Positions 36,398 to 45,109 are shown, numbered from the stretch's first letter. The stretch is 64,000 bases of DNA from Cedecea lapagei (GCF_900635955.1 NZ_LR134201.1:2666001-2730000); one strand, 5' to 3'. Program-made: numbers and translations. The notes: generated from the sequence alone by a model not told the origin.

Positions 36398-37789
36398 ATG
36401 AATTTTCCACTGGTAGCGAACATCCTGGTGTTCGTCGTATTGCTATTGCTGCTGGCGCAAACTCGCCACAAACAATGGAGCCTCGCCAAAAAAGTGCTGG
36501 CGGGTCTTGTGCTGGGCGTCATCTTTGGCCTCGCGCTGCACACGATTTATGGTTCCGACAGTGCGGTGCTGAAAGATTCCATTCAGTGGTTTAATGTGGT
36601 CGGAAACGGCTATGTGCAGCTTCTGCAGATGATTGTTATGCCGCTGGTCTTCGCCTCAATTCTGAGCGCCGTGGCTAAACTGCATAACGCCTCATCGCTG
36701 GGGAAAATCAGCGTCCTTTCCATCGGAACGCTGCTGTTTACCACGCTGATTGCCGCGCTGGTCGGGGTACTGGTCACCAACCTGTTCGGCCTGACCGCAG
36801 AGGGTCTGGTTCAGGGCAACGCCGAGAACGCGCGTCTGGCGGCGATTCAATCCAGCTATATTGGTAAAGTCGCGGACCTGACCGTACCGCAGCTGATCCT
36901 CTCCTTCGTGCCGAAGAACCCGTTTGCCGATCTGACCGGCGCCAACCCAACGTCTATCATTAGCGTGGTGATTTTCGCCGCTTTCCTGGGCGTTGCCGCG
37001 CTGAAGCTGCTGAAAGACGACGCGCCGAAAGGCGAGCGCGTCCTTGTAGCCATCGACACCCTGCAAAGCTGGGTGATGAAGCTGGTGCGCCTGGTTATGC
37101 AGCTGACGCCGTACGGCGTGCTGGCCCTGATGACCAAAGTGGTTGCCGGCTCAAACCTGCAGGACATCATCAAGCTGGGCAGCTTCGTCGTAGCGTCCTA
37201 CCTGGGTCTGGCGATTATGTTTGGCGTCCACGCTGTTCTGCTGGCGTTCAACGGCGTTAGCCCGGTGAAATACTTCCGTAAAGTCTGGCCGGTGCTGACC
37301 TTCGCCTTTACCAGCCGCTCCAGCGCAGCAAGCATTCCGCTGAACGTTGAAGCGCAAACCCGCCGTCTGGGCGTGCCTGAATCGATTGCCAGCTTCTCCG
37401 CTTCCTTCGGCGCAACCATCGGCCAGAACGGCTGTGCAGGCCTCTACCCGGCCATGCTGGCGGTGATGGTGGCTCCGACCGTGGGAATCAACCCGCTCGA
37501 TCCGGTCTGGATTGCGACGCTGGTGGGTATTGTTACCGTTAGCTCTGCGGGTGTTGCGGGCGTGGGCGGTGGCGCAACCTTCGCCGCGCTTATCGTGCTG
37601 CCGGCCATGGGGCTGCCGGTGACGCTGGTCGCGCTGCTGATCTCCGTTGAGCCGCTGATTGATATGGGCCGTACTGCACTGAACGTCAGCGGGTCGATGA
37701 CCGCCGGGACCATTACCAGCCAGCTGATGAAGCAGACCGACAAAGAGATTCTGAACAGCGACGATGAAGTGGAATTAGCCCACCGTTAA
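36398..37789 (+). CDS. tcyP: L-cystine sodium/proton symporter TcyP (YdjN)
   Basis: 463 residues of the dicarboxylate/amino acid:cation symporter family, near identical to E. coli YdjN/TcyP. Hallmarks are the serine-rich hairpin FTSRSSAASIPLN (about 303-315), FGATIGQNGCAGLYPAM in helix 7, and SSAGVAGVGGGATFAAL in hairpin 2. It imports L-cystine, and in E. coli is under CysB control. The ATG at 36398 gives the E. coli N terminus MNFPLVANILVF; an ATG two codons earlier is also possible. Confidence 0.95.
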   Translation: MNFPLVANILVFVVLLLLLAQTRHKQWSLAKKVLAGLVLGVIFGLALHTIYGSDSAVLKDSIQWFNVVGNGYVQLLQMIVMPLVFASILSAVAKLHNASSLGKISVLSIGTLLFTTLIAALVGVLVTNLFGLTAEGLVQGNAENARLAAIQSSYIGKVADLTVPQLILSFVPKNPFADLTGANPTSIISVVIFAAFLGVAALKLLKDDAPKGERVLVAIDTLQSWVMKLVRLVMQLTPYGVLALMTKVVAGSNLQDIIKLGSFVVASYLGLAIMFGVHAVLLAFNGVSPVKYFRKVWPVLTFAFTSRSSAASIPLNVEAQTRRLGVPESIASFSASFGATIGQNGCAGLYPAMLAVMVAPTVGINPLDPVWIATLVGIVTVSSAGVAGVGGGATFAALIVLPAMGLPVTLVALLISVEPLIDMGRTALNVSGSMTAGTITSQLMKQTDKEILNSDDEVELAHR

Positions 37790-37804
37790 TCTGAACTGAA
37801 AAAC

Positions 37805-37834
37805 AAAAAGGCCGCTTTCATTAGCGGCCTTTTT
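37805..37834. terminator. Bidirectional terminator between tcyP and cedA
   Basis: AAAAAGGCCGCT, loop TTCATT, AGCGGCCTTTTT: a perfect 12-bp arm pair with T-runs on both strands, serving both convergent genes. Confidence 0.9.
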
Positions 37835-38071
37835 TTATACTTCGTTTTCCTGACGTACCTGTTTTGCCCAACGCTGCGCCGACTCCGGTAGGGTAAACGG
37901 CGGGGACTGGCGGAAGGCATCACCCAACAAGACAAAAGCTACATACTGCCCGCGCAGCAGGTAGACATCTTTAAACCCGTCCACACGCCAGGCATGCGCG
38001 GGCGGCGCGGGCTCAACGCGAGGCTTGTAAGTAATGATCGGGCGGGTATTCGGTTGACGTAGTGGTTTCAT
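37835..38071 (-). CDS. cedA: CedA, cell-division/RNA-polymerase-associated protein
   Basis: 78 residues from the ATG at 38071 (MKPLRQPNTRPIITYKP); a TTG two codons upstream would add MP. The core VDGFKDVYLLRGQYVAFVLL and ESAQRWAKQVRQE matches E. coli CedA, a small DNA-binding protein first described as a suppressor of dnaA(cos) division inhibition and later seen bound to RNA polymerase. Location between tcyP and osmE is conserved. Confidence 0.9.
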   Translation of the reverse strand: MKPLRQPNTRPIITYKPRVEPAPPAHAWRVDGFKDVYLLRGQYVAFVLLGDAFRQSPPFTLPESAQRWAKQVRQENEV

Positions 38072-38167
38072 AGGCAACGGGATTTAAACTGGATTAGTGA
38101 ACAACGTCACTATGATAGCGGATTTGCCCCGTATTCGTCGCCCTTCTTCTCGGCCTGCGCCGAAGGC

Positions 38168-38200
38168 AAATAAACCCGGCGGCAGAAACTGCAGCCGGGC
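38168..38200 (-). terminator. osmE terminator
   Basis: On the minus strand CCCGGC-T-GCAG-TTT-CTGC-C-GCCGGG is followed by TTTATTT. It is an intrinsic terminator after the osmE stop. Confidence 0.8.
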
Positions 38201-38217
38201 TCTACCGTGCGTGAGGA

Positions 38218-38559
38218 TTAGGCTTTAGGAGCCTGCGGGTCGGTGTCGTATTCGGCACAGGTCTGGTAGCCGGAGTTCATTACGCGCCCTGCGTCATCCA
38301 GCGCCACAAAATAGGTTTCTGCTTTGCCGTTACGCTGGCCCAGAATATAGGTCTGGCAGGTGCCCTTGGCGTGGATCATCGTCACTTCTGAAGAAGGTTT
38401 ACCGGCAATCTGCTGAACCTGGGCGCGGGTCATGCCTTTTTTCACATCTTTCACTACCGGCTCGGTGACCAGATCTTTAGTACGATCGTAAGCCGTACAC
38501 CCTGCCAGCATTGTCATCACGGCCGCCGCGCCTAAAAAACCTGCAAATTTAGTATTCAT
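38218..38559 (-). CDS. osmE: OsmE, osmotically inducible lipoprotein
   Basis: 113 residues from MNTKFAGFLGAAAVM at 38559, placed by GAGGAAGA five bases upstream; an in-frame start four codons earlier is less likely. The lipobox is TMLAGC. The mature part has the SmpA/BamE-like core VKKGMTRAQVQQIAGKPSSE, as in E. coli OsmE. It is a membrane-anchored lipoprotein induced by high osmolarity in E. coli; precise role unknown. It is divergent from nadE; the 267-bp gap holds no gene. Confidence 0.94.
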   Translation of the reverse strand: MNTKFAGFLGAAAVMTMLAGCTAYDRTKDLVTEPVVKDVKKGMTRAQVQQIAGKPSSEVTMIHAKGTCQTYILGQRNGKAETYFVALDDAGRVMNSGYQTCAEYDTDPQAPKA

Positions 38560-38826
38560 ATTCTTCCTCATTAATGAATGTGTTGTCCTGCGTGTTAGAT
38601 AAGCCTGGAATATAAAAGAACATTTTTCAACTTGTTACCCCAAATGCGTTGAAATTCGGACAAAGAGAGTATCCATAAGATAACCCACTGGTTTGCCGGA
38701 AAAGTCACCGCCCGTCGGCCCGGTAAGCCTTTGAGCCTTGTCGTTTTAACCACAACAGGGTAAGTTTTAAGGCAATGACATTTTGCCGCCTGCGCGCTGC
38801 AGGCTGATGGTTACCGGAGGAGTTAA

Positions 38827-39654
38827 ATGGCTCTGCAACAAGAGATTATTCAGGCACTGGGCGTTAAGCCGCAGGTAGACGCCGCCGGAGAAATCCGCGT
38901 TAGCGTCGATTTCCTCAAAGCGTATCTTAAAACATACCCGTTTATTAAATCTCTGGTTCTGGGCATCAGCGGTGGCCAGGACTCCACCCTGACGGGCAAA
39001 CTGTGCCAGCTGGCCATCAGCGAGCTGCGTGAAGAAAGCGGCGATGAAGGCTATCAGTTTATCGCCGTGCGCCTGCCGTTTGGCGTGCAGGCCGATGAGC
39101 AGGACTGCCAGGACGCCATCGAGTTTATCCGGCCAGACCGCGTTTTAACGGTGAATATTAAAGGTGCCGTACTCGCCAGCGAGCAGGCTCTGCGTGAAAC
39201 GGGTATCGAACTGAGCGATTTTGTTCGCGGCAATGAAAAAGCCCGCGAGCGTATGAAAGCGCAGTACAGCATCGCCGGAATGACCAAAGGCGTCGTTGTT
39301 GGCACCGACCATGCGGCTGAAGCCGTTACCGGCTTCTTCACCAAATACGGGGACGGCGGCACCGACATTAACCCAATCTTCCGTCTTAATAAGCGTCAGG
39401 GAAAACAGCTGCTGAAAACCTTGGGCTGCCCGGAACATCTTTACCTGAAGGCACCGACCGCCGACCTCGAGGACGATCGCCCTTCTCTGCCAGATGAAGC
39501 GGCGCTGGGCGTGACCTACGAGCAAATCGACGATTACCTGGAGGGCAAAACCGTCCCGGCAGAAACCGCGAAGATTATCGAAGGCTGGTATCTGAAGACG
39601 GAGCACAAGCGCCGTCCGCCGATTACCGTATTTGACGATTTCTGGAAAAAATAG
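38827..39654 (+). CDS. nadE: NH3-dependent NAD+ synthetase
   Basis: 275 residues, the E. coli length. The pyrophosphate-loop motif is LGISGGQDSTLTGKL (about 44-58), followed by ADEQDCQDAIEFI and VVGTDHAAEAVTGFFTKYGD. The enzyme adenylates and amidates nicotinic acid adenine dinucleotide to NAD. The form lacks the glutaminase domain, so it uses ammonia. Start ATG 38827 follows CCGGAGGAGTTAA. Confidence 0.97.
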   Translation: MALQQEIIQALGVKPQVDAAGEIRVSVDFLKAYLKTYPFIKSLVLGISGGQDSTLTGKLCQLAISELREESGDEGYQFIAVRLPFGVQADEQDCQDAIEFIRPDRVLTVNIKGAVLASEQALRETGIELSDFVRGNEKARERMKAQYSIAGMTKGVVVGTDHAAEAVTGFFTKYGDGGTDINPIFRLNKRQGKQLLKTLGCPEHLYLKAPTADLEDDRPSLPDEAALGVTYEQIDDYLEGKTVPAETAKIIEGWYLKTEHKRRPPITVFDDFWKK

Positions 39655-39686
39655 TCTTAAACCGCTTCGCTGAAGCGAACGATCCG

Positions 39687-39709
39687 GGCGGCACATTGCC
39701 GCCTTTTTT
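39687..39709 (+). terminator. nadE terminator
   Basis: GGCGGC-ACATT-GCCGCC followed by six T, ending 12 bp before the next start codon. Transcription of the exporter gene therefore needs read-through or its own promoter. Confidence 0.85.
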
Positions 39710-39720
39710 ACAGGATAGAC

Positions 39721-40611
39721 ATGGACACCACTTCGCAACGCGCCACGCTTATCGGCCTTATCGCAATCCTGCTCTGGAGCACCTCCGTCGGCCTGCTGCG
39801 CAGCATCAGCGAGCATTTTGGCGCGGTTGGCGGAGCCGCATTGCTCTACACCGTCAGCGCGTTGTCCCTTTGCATCGCCCGCGGCCTGCCTAAAATACGT
39901 GAACTTCCTCCCCGCTATCTGTGGGTGGGTGGCCTGCTTTTTGTGGGCTACGAGATAAGCCTGGCGCTTTCAATCGGGCTCGCGCACAGCCGTGCCCAGT
40001 CGCTTGAGCTGGGGATGATCAACTATCTCTGGCCCTGCCTGACCGTATTTTTTGCTTTATTTATCAACGGCCAGCGCAGCAGCCTATGGCTGTGGCCGGG
40101 GCTGGCGCTTTCACTTGCGGGCATTGTTCAAGTGATGAAAGGCAACGGCGACTGGTCACCGCTCGCCATGGGGCAAAACATTCTCGACAACCCGCTGGCC
40201 TATGGCCTGGCTTTCACCGCCGCAATAGTCTGGGCGCTTTACTGCAACCTGACCCGACGCTGGAGCGAAGGTAAAAGCGGCGTCAGCCTCTTCTTCTGCG
40301 CCACTGCGCTGGCGCTGTGGATTAAGTTCGCCTTTGTCGAGCCGCAGACGCTGCACTTCACCCTTTCGGGCACCGCGCAGCTGCTGTTTATGGGGATCTC
40401 AACCGCCGTGGCCTATTCCGCCTGGAACTTTGGTATTCAGCGGGGAAATATGACGCTGCTCGCCACGGCCTCCTACTTCACGCCGGTCTTATCGGCTCTG
40501 CTCGCCACGCTGTGGCTGGGCCTGCATCCGGGCTTTGCCTTCTGGCAGGGCGTGCTGATGGTGGTGGGCGGCTCCCTGCTCTGCTGGCTGGCCACGCGAC
40601 GCTACGGTTAA
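39721..40611 (+). CDS. YddG-like aromatic amino acid exporter (EamA/DMT family)
   Basis: 296 residues with about ten hydrophobic helices in two EamA repeats. Many segments match E. coli YddG: ATLIGLIAILLWST, ELGMINYLWPCLTVFFALF, NMTLLATASYFTPVLSALL and the C terminus GGSLLCWLATRRYG. YddG exports aromatic amino acids and paraquat. In E. coli it lies elsewhere, near fdnG, so this copy is either the moved orthologue or a paralogue. The ATG at 39721 has ACAGGATAG upstream. Confidence 0.82.
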   Translation: MDTTSQRATLIGLIAILLWSTSVGLLRSISEHFGAVGGAALLYTVSALSLCIARGLPKIRELPPRYLWVGGLLFVGYEISLALSIGLAHSRAQSLELGMINYLWPCLTVFFALFINGQRSSLWLWPGLALSLAGIVQVMKGNGDWSPLAMGQNILDNPLAYGLAFTAAIVWALYCNLTRRWSEGKSGVSLFFCATALALWIKFAFVEPQTLHFTLSGTAQLLFMGISTAVAYSAWNFGIQRGNMTLLATASYFTPVLSALLATLWLGLHPGFAFWQGVLMVVGGSLLCWLATRRYG

Positions 40612-40643
40612 CGGTGGTTTCCTCTCTGCTTTGCCAGCTGCTA

Positions 40644-40663
40644 TACTGTGCAAATAAACAGTA
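40644..40663 (+). promoter_or_regulatory. LexA box upstream of cho
   Basis: TACTGTGCAAATAAACAGTA has the CTG-N10-CAG core with near-consensus flanks. It ends 12 bp before the cho start, a position that would cover the transcription start. Confidence 0.9.
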
Positions 40664-40675
40664 CAGGAGTCAGAT

Positions 40676-41539
40676 GTGGTAAGGCGAGCAAGCGCGTCGC
40701 GGCTGGAGTTTGAAGCCTCGGCGGTCTATGAATATCCCGAACATCTCAGGCAGTGGCTTGAAGGGTTACCCAAAGGGCCTGGGGTTTACGTTTTTCACGG
40801 TGAAGGCGACGTCATGCCGCTGTATATCGGCAAAAGCGTCAATATTCGCACCCGCGTCATGTCCCATTTCCGTACGCCCGACGAGGCAGCGCTTTTAAGA
40901 CAGTCCCGCCGCATTACGTTTATTCGCACCGCCGGAGAGCTAGGCGCGCTGCTGCTTGAAGCGCAAATGATCAAAGAGCAGCAGCCGCTGTTCAACAAGC
41001 GCCTTCGCCGCAATCGCCAGCTCTGCTCCCTGCATCTGCAGGGAGAAACGCCAAGAGTGGTGTACGCCAAAGAGGTCGATTTCTCAAGCCAGCCAGGCCT
41101 GTATGGCCTGTATGCCAACCGTCGCGCCGCGCTGCAAACGCTGCAGGGGCTGGCGGATGAACATCGGCTCTGCTACGGCCTGCTCGGCCTGGAGCCGTTG
41201 AGCAAAGGCAGGGCCTGCTTCCGCTCGGCGCTTAATCGCTGCGCCGGGGCCTGCTGCGGCAAAGAGACGCACGCTGAACATCACGCTCGCCTGGTCACCG
41301 CGCTCGAACAGGTTCGCCTGATTTGCTGGCCGTGGAAAAATGCGGTTGCCATCGTTGAACGCAGCCCGGAGATAACTCAGTACCACCTTATCGATCACTG
41401 GTTTTATCTTGGATCCGTGCAGCGGCTTGAGGAGGCAAAAGAGCGCCGCCGGCCGCCGGACGGCTTTGATAACGATGGCTACAAAATTCTCTGTAAGCTG
41501 ATGCTGAGCGGGGAATATGAGCTGATTGAGCTGGAGTAG
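40676..41539 (+). CDS. cho: Cho, UvrC-like excinuclease
   Basis: 287 residues from a GTG start at 40676 (VVRRASASRLEFEA; E. coli begins MVRRLTSPRLEFEA); ACAGGAG lies upstream. The GIY-YIG nuclease domain PGVYVFHGEGDVMPLYIGKS is at about 33-52 with the catalytic arginine region IRTRVMSHF. The second half keeps GRACFRSALNRCAGACCGKE but no UvrB-binding or HhH domains. Cho makes the 3' incision in UvrAB repair, often farther from the lesion than UvrC. A LexA box lies directly upstream. Confidence 0.95.
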   Translation: MVRRASASRLEFEASAVYEYPEHLRQWLEGLPKGPGVYVFHGEGDVMPLYIGKSVNIRTRVMSHFRTPDEAALLRQSRRITFIRTAGELGALLLEAQMIKEQQPLFNKRLRRNRQLCSLHLQGETPRVVYAKEVDFSSQPGLYGLYANRRAALQTLQGLADEHRLCYGLLGLEPLSKGRACFRSALNRCAGACCGKETHAEHHARLVTALEQVRLICWPWKNAVAIVERSPEITQYHLIDHWFYLGSVQRLEEAKERRRPPDGFDNDGYKILCKLMLSGEYELIELE

Positions 41540-41569
41540 ACTCCCCTCGAAGAGAGGAGTCAGCAAGGC

Positions 41570-43114
41570 TCAAGCCGCCGAAGATGGCAGAAGCTTTAAA
41601 ATAACCTCCGGCCAGCCGTTGCTGCAGCCCCAAAGGCGCATTTGCTCAATATCCGGCGCCAGCAGGCGATCCTTTTCCAAAAACGCCACGCGCTCGCGAA
41701 TATCCGCGAAAACTTTTTCAAGCAGCGGAGAACTTTCCAGCGGCCTGTGGAACTCAATGCCCTGAGCCGCCGCCATCGCCTCAATGCCAACAACCGCAGC
41801 GGTGTTAAAGCACATCGAACCCAGACGGCGCGCCGCATAGGTTGCCATGGAAACATGGTCTTCCTGATTAGCGGACGTTGGCAGGCTGTCGACGCTGCCC
41901 GGATGGGCCAAAGATTTGTTCTCGGAGGCCAGCGCCGCCGCCGTTACCTGCGCAATCATAAAACCGGAGTTAATCCCGCCCTCTTTCACCAGGAACGGCG
42001 GCAGACCAGAAAGCCCTGTGTCCAGCAGCAGCGCCAGACGACGCTCTGAAATAGCCCCGATTTCCGCCACCGCCAGCGCGATAATATCGGCCGCAAAGGC
42101 CACCGGCTCGGCGTGGAAGTTGCCGCCGGAAATCACCTCTCCGGTATCGCTGAACACCAGCGGGTTGTCCGAGGCCGCGTTGGCTTCAATCTGCAGTACG
42201 CGAGCGGCGTGGCGCAGGTTATCGAGGCAGGCGCCCATCACCTGGGGTACGCAGCGGATAGAATACGGGTCCTGGACTCGGCCGCAATGCGCATGGGAAT
42301 CCACAATGTTGCTTCCGTTAAGGAGCTCAGTCACCGCCGCCGCCACATCAATCTGGCCAGCCTGACCGCGAGCCTGATGGATTCGGGCGTCAAATGGCTT
42401 CACGGAGCCTTTGATGGCCTCAAGCGACAGCGCGCCTGCCACCAGTCCGGCCGCAAACACTTTCTCACCCTCAAACAGCCCTCGCAGCGCAAGTGCCGTA
42501 GAAACCTGAGTTCCGTTCAGCAGCGCCAGACCCTCTTTTGGCCCCAGCACCAGCGGCTCAACGCCCGCCAGCTTCAGTCCTTCGACGGCGGGAATCAGCT
42601 CGCCGTTAACCCTTACGTTACCCTCGCCCAGCAGCATCAGCGACAAATGCGCCAGCGGAGCCAGATCGCCGGAGGCGCCCACGGAACCTTTCTCAGGAAT
42701 AACCGGCATCACGCCCGCGTTAAACAGCGCAATAAGGCTGTCGATCACCAGCAGCCGAACGCCAGAATGCCCGCGCGACAGGCTGATAATTTTGCTGGCC
42801 ATCACCAGCCGGACGACGTCATCAGGCAGCGCTTCTCCAAGCCCGACGCTGTGGGAGAGCACCAGATTACGCTGGAGCTCGGCGAGGTGATGGGTTGCGA
42901 TGGTGGTCTGCGCCAGCTTGCCAAAGCCGGTGTTAATGCCATACACAACATCCCCGTGGGCAACGATGGCCTCTACGGTACCCAACGCGCGCTCAACGGC
43001 GGCGACCGCGCCGGGGTCAAGCCTTAGCAGCACGTTGCCGTGATAGATTTCGCGCAGAGTAGCCAGTGAAACGGCACCTGGAGTAAGACTGCATAGCTTC
43101 TTTTGCGTTGACAT
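41570..43114 (-). CDS. hutH: Histidine ammonia-lyase
   Basis: 514 residues. The MIO-forming triad lies in GSVGASGDLAPLAHL (Ala147-Ser148-Gly149), and YGINTGFGKLAQTTI with the catalytic tyrosine is at about 58-72. It deaminates L-histidine to urocanate, the first hut step. E. coli K-12 has no hut genes, and the usual partner hutU is not adjacent here. The ATG at 43114 follows CAGGATGCTGAC. A HutC-type operator lies 37 bp upstream. Transcription is convergent with cho. Confidence 0.96.
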   Translation of the reverse strand: MSTQKKLCSLTPGAVSLATLREIYHGNVLLRLDPGAVAAVERALGTVEAIVAHGDVVYGINTGFGKLAQTTIATHHLAELQRNLVLSHSVGLGEALPDDVVRLVMASKIISLSRGHSGVRLLVIDSLIALFNAGVMPVIPEKGSVGASGDLAPLAHLSLMLLGEGNVRVNGELIPAVEGLKLAGVEPLVLGPKEGLALLNGTQVSTALALRGLFEGEKVFAAGLVAGALSLEAIKGSVKPFDARIHQARGQAGQIDVAAAVTELLNGSNIVDSHAHCGRVQDPYSIRCVPQVMGACLDNLRHAARVLQIEANAASDNPLVFSDTGEVISGGNFHAEPVAFAADIIALAVAEIGAISERRLALLLDTGLSGLPPFLVKEGGINSGFMIAQVTAAALASENKSLAHPGSVDSLPTSANQEDHVSMATYAARRLGSMCFNTAAVVGIEAMAAAQGIEFHRPLESSPLLEKVFADIRERVAFLEKDRLLAPDIEQMRLWGCSNGWPEVILKLLPSSAA

Positions 43115-43150
43115 GTCAGCATCCTGTTTGCATCGTGGTTTTGTCTATAT

Positions 43151-43162
43151 TTGTATATACAA
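43151..43162 (-). promoter_or_regulatory. HutC-type operator upstream of hutH
   Basis: TTGTATATACAA is a perfect 12-bp palindrome containing TGTA-N2-TACA, the core reported for the GntR-family repressor HutC. It lies 37 bp before hutH, where it would block the promoter until urocanate is present. HutC itself is not in the window. Confidence 0.65.
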
Positions 43163-43336
43163 CTTAACTAATAAACCAAATATTCCGCCAGCGGGTCATA
43201 GGACTTTTTTATCGAACGGTGAGCAGGATCGCGCTTGTGAAATTTATCCAGCACGGGATGCTGGAAAACATTTTCTGGAAAGGGAGGTGAAGAGCGAAAC
43301 AGCGCCTGAGCAGCACGTTCTGATGGAAATCAGCAG

Positions 43337-43372
43337 CAATAAAAATTATCGCCCGGTGCGAACGCCGGGCGT
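43337..43372 (-). terminator. Terminator after hutD
   Basis: On the minus strand CGCCCGG and CCGGGCG pair around an 8-nt loop and are followed by ATAATTTTTATT. It separates hutD from hutH, implying separate transcripts. Confidence 0.65.
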
Positions 43373-43376
43373 CCGA

Positions 43377-43922
43377 TTACAAATAGGTGATTTCGCTGAA
43401 CAGCAGCTGCCCCTGATTTTTTAACAGCCGCAGCGTATGGCTGCCCTCTTGCCACCAGGCGCCCTGGTCAGCTGACAGCAGCTTATCTTCCAGCTGCCAC
43501 TCGCCGCTCAGGACATACACCACCCCGCCTCGGGTGCCAAAGGTGGTAAAAGTTCTGTCCGCCACGCGCACCAGCGCCCGGCAGCGGTCACGATGCGTCA
43601 TCACGTTAAAATCCATCGACATCCCGCGGGTCAGCTCCGCTTTAACCGGCTGCTCGCCGGCAAAGGCAAAGGGCTGATAGCGCTTAAGCGTGTGCCGAAA
43701 TGCCTCTCCGGCATCAAGCACCACTTCACTTCCCTCCAGCAGCGTCATTACCCGATCAACCTGTGGGAAGACGGGAAACTCGCCGTTGTGGGCTAAAGAG
43801 GCGATGCTGGCACGCCAGTTAAAATCTCTGGTGGCTGGCGGGAAGCAGCATATTTCACGCGTTTCGCCGGCGCCGTTGCGCCAGAGGTTGACCGGCACCT
43901 TTCTTATGTCAAAGAATTCCAT
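43377..43922 (-). CDS. hutD: HutD family protein
   Basis: 181 residues from MEFFDIRKVPVNLWRNGAGE at 43922, chosen for AGGAGCGGGG just upstream; the open frame extends 14 codons further without support. The signature WRNGAGETREICCFPP and WRASIASLAHNGEFPVFP, leading to DRVMTLLEGSEVVL, is that of the cupin-like HutD family. In Pseudomonas HutD is thought to limit hut induction, possibly by binding urocanate. It lies 262 bp upstream of hutH on the same strand. The 325-bp gap to spy on its other side shows no gene. Confidence 0.88.
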   Translation of the reverse strand: MEFFDIRKVPVNLWRNGAGETREICCFPPATRDFNWRASIASLAHNGEFPVFPQVDRVMTLLEGSEVVLDAGEAFRHTLKRYQPFAFAGEQPVKAELTRGMSMDFNVMTHRDRCRALVRVADRTFTTFGTRGGVVYVLSGEWQLEDKLLSADQGAWWQEGSHTLRLLKNQGQLLFSEITYL

Positions 43923-44229
43923 CCCCGCTCCTGTGGACGTGCGGCACCCGCACGATCTTGCCATTGCTCTATAAATTGAGTGGCACGCAGGACGGGGTTT
44001 CCGTTCTCAGCAGCCCGCTCGTCGACTCGCTATTTTGTGCACCGGATCTTCGCCCGGCGCCAAAGTTATCGGCAGGCTCTGGCGGTTGCTGTAGTCCTGG
44101 TTCGATTTTTGTGACGATGAGTTAGCGAGTGTTTCTCTGGAAGCAGAGTCAATCTCTGGCCCTCAAAACCGGGCGACAGCCTGCGTGAGCTGGGAGCGGA
44201 AGGTGATAAAACGAGAAAACCGCCGATCC

Positions 44230-44273
44230 TGTTCACAGCGTACGTCGCTATTGTGAACAAGACCGGCGGTCTT
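44230..44273 (-). terminator. Inverted repeats after spy
   Basis: AAGACCGGCGGTCTT (44259-44273) forms a short GC stem just after the spy stop, and TGTTCACA/TGTGAACA (44230-44259) forms a second 8-bp stem with a 14-nt loop. No strong T-run, so terminator function is moderate. Confidence 0.45.
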
Positions 44274-44290
44274 AATTGAGTCGCTCAGGC

Positions 44291-44776
44291 TTACTGAGCT
44301 GCTGGCATTTTACCTTCATGCGCTGGACGTTCTGTCAGACGCTTCTCAAAATTCGCATTAAACTGTTTTTTCTGATCCGGCGTCAGGATGTTGTAGATCT
44401 TGTTCTGGGTTTGCAGGTGCGCCAGCATGCGCGCTTTGCCCTGCTCCGCCATTTTATCTACCTGCGCCTGAGCTTTAGCCTGGTCGAAGCTGTCGCTGGC
44501 GATCAGATCGTGCATCGCGCGGCGTTCGTCAACGGACGGACGCTCCATCTTGCCGCGCTGTTCTTTCATGATCTCTTTGATTTGCTGTTTCTGCGCATCG
44601 GTCAGGTTCAGGTCTTTAAACATCATCTCATGCATCGGGCCGCGCATCATTTTATGGTGCATCATCGGCGCATCGGTTTTTGCATCAGCAGCCGGGGCAG
44701 CATCTGCTGCGTGAGCCAGGTTAGCGGCGCCCAGAGCCAGAGTGGAAGCGACGAACAGTGCAGTTAATTTACGCAT
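44291..44776 (-). CDS. spy: Spy, periplasmic ATP-independent chaperone
   Basis: 161 residues, the E. coli length. Signal peptide MRKLTALFVASTLALGAANL and on to AHA. The mature protein has the LTxxQ repeats LTDAQKQQIKEI and LTPDQKKQFN that mark the CpxP/Spy family and form the cradle-shaped dimer. It prevents aggregation and aids folding in the periplasm. In E. coli it is controlled by CpxR and BaeR. The 333-bp gap upstream (44777-45109) is AT-rich; a hydrophobic 76-codon frame there lacks support. Confidence 0.96.
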   Translation of the reverse strand: MRKLTALFVASTLALGAANLAHAADAAPAADAKTDAPMMHHKMMRGPMHEMMFKDLNLTDAQKQQIKEIMKEQRGKMERPSVDERRAMHDLIASDSFDQAKAQAQVDKMAEQGKARMLAHLQTQNKIYNILTPDQKKQFNANFEKRLTERPAHEGKMPAAQ

Positions 44777-45078
44777 AATTTTAACCTTCTCTTTTCATTA
44801 CATTGACGACTCGCTTAACCGGCGATGTCGTGTTGACGAGAATAAGTTTACGAGCCTTATCGTCAAGGTGACCGTGGCATTGGTAAAGCATTGAAAGGGT
44901 ATAAAACAAGAATGCATCAATTATGAAGAAAATAAGGATTAAGGCAGGAAAGAGTGCAAGTAAATATAACAACACGATGATTATAAAGGCAATATGGAGA
45001 GTGTACAGCAATCAAATCGCCGAATAAACCCTGCCTCCAGGAATTATCTGTAAATAAATTCACGTGACGAAATGATTA

Positions 45079-45103
45079 AGCAGCTCAATTATTATGAGCT
45101 GCT
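45079..45103 (-). terminator. Hairpin after astE
   Basis: AGCAGCTCA and TGAGCTGCT form a perfect 9-bp stem with a 7-nt loop immediately after the astE stop. The following bases on the minus strand are TAATCATTT, a weak T-tract. It probably ends the ast operon. Confidence 0.6.
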
Positions 45104-45109
45104 CACCAT

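Noticed and set aside
43965..44000. Possible sigma-54 promoter TGGCACGCAGG near hutD
   Set aside because: The -12 GC element is missing at the right spacing and the orientation does not serve hutD.
44070..44125. tRNA-like GGTTCGATTTTTG near a short stem
   Set aside because: No acceptor stem or D-arm could be paired around it.
44066..44260. 64-codon frame between hutD and spy
   Set aside because: No recognisable similarity or ribosome site; composition like non-coding DNA.
44781..45011. Hydrophobic 76-codon minus-strand frame upstream of spy
   Set aside because: AT-rich, low complexity, no convincing ribosome site and it fills the spy promoter region; more likely chance.
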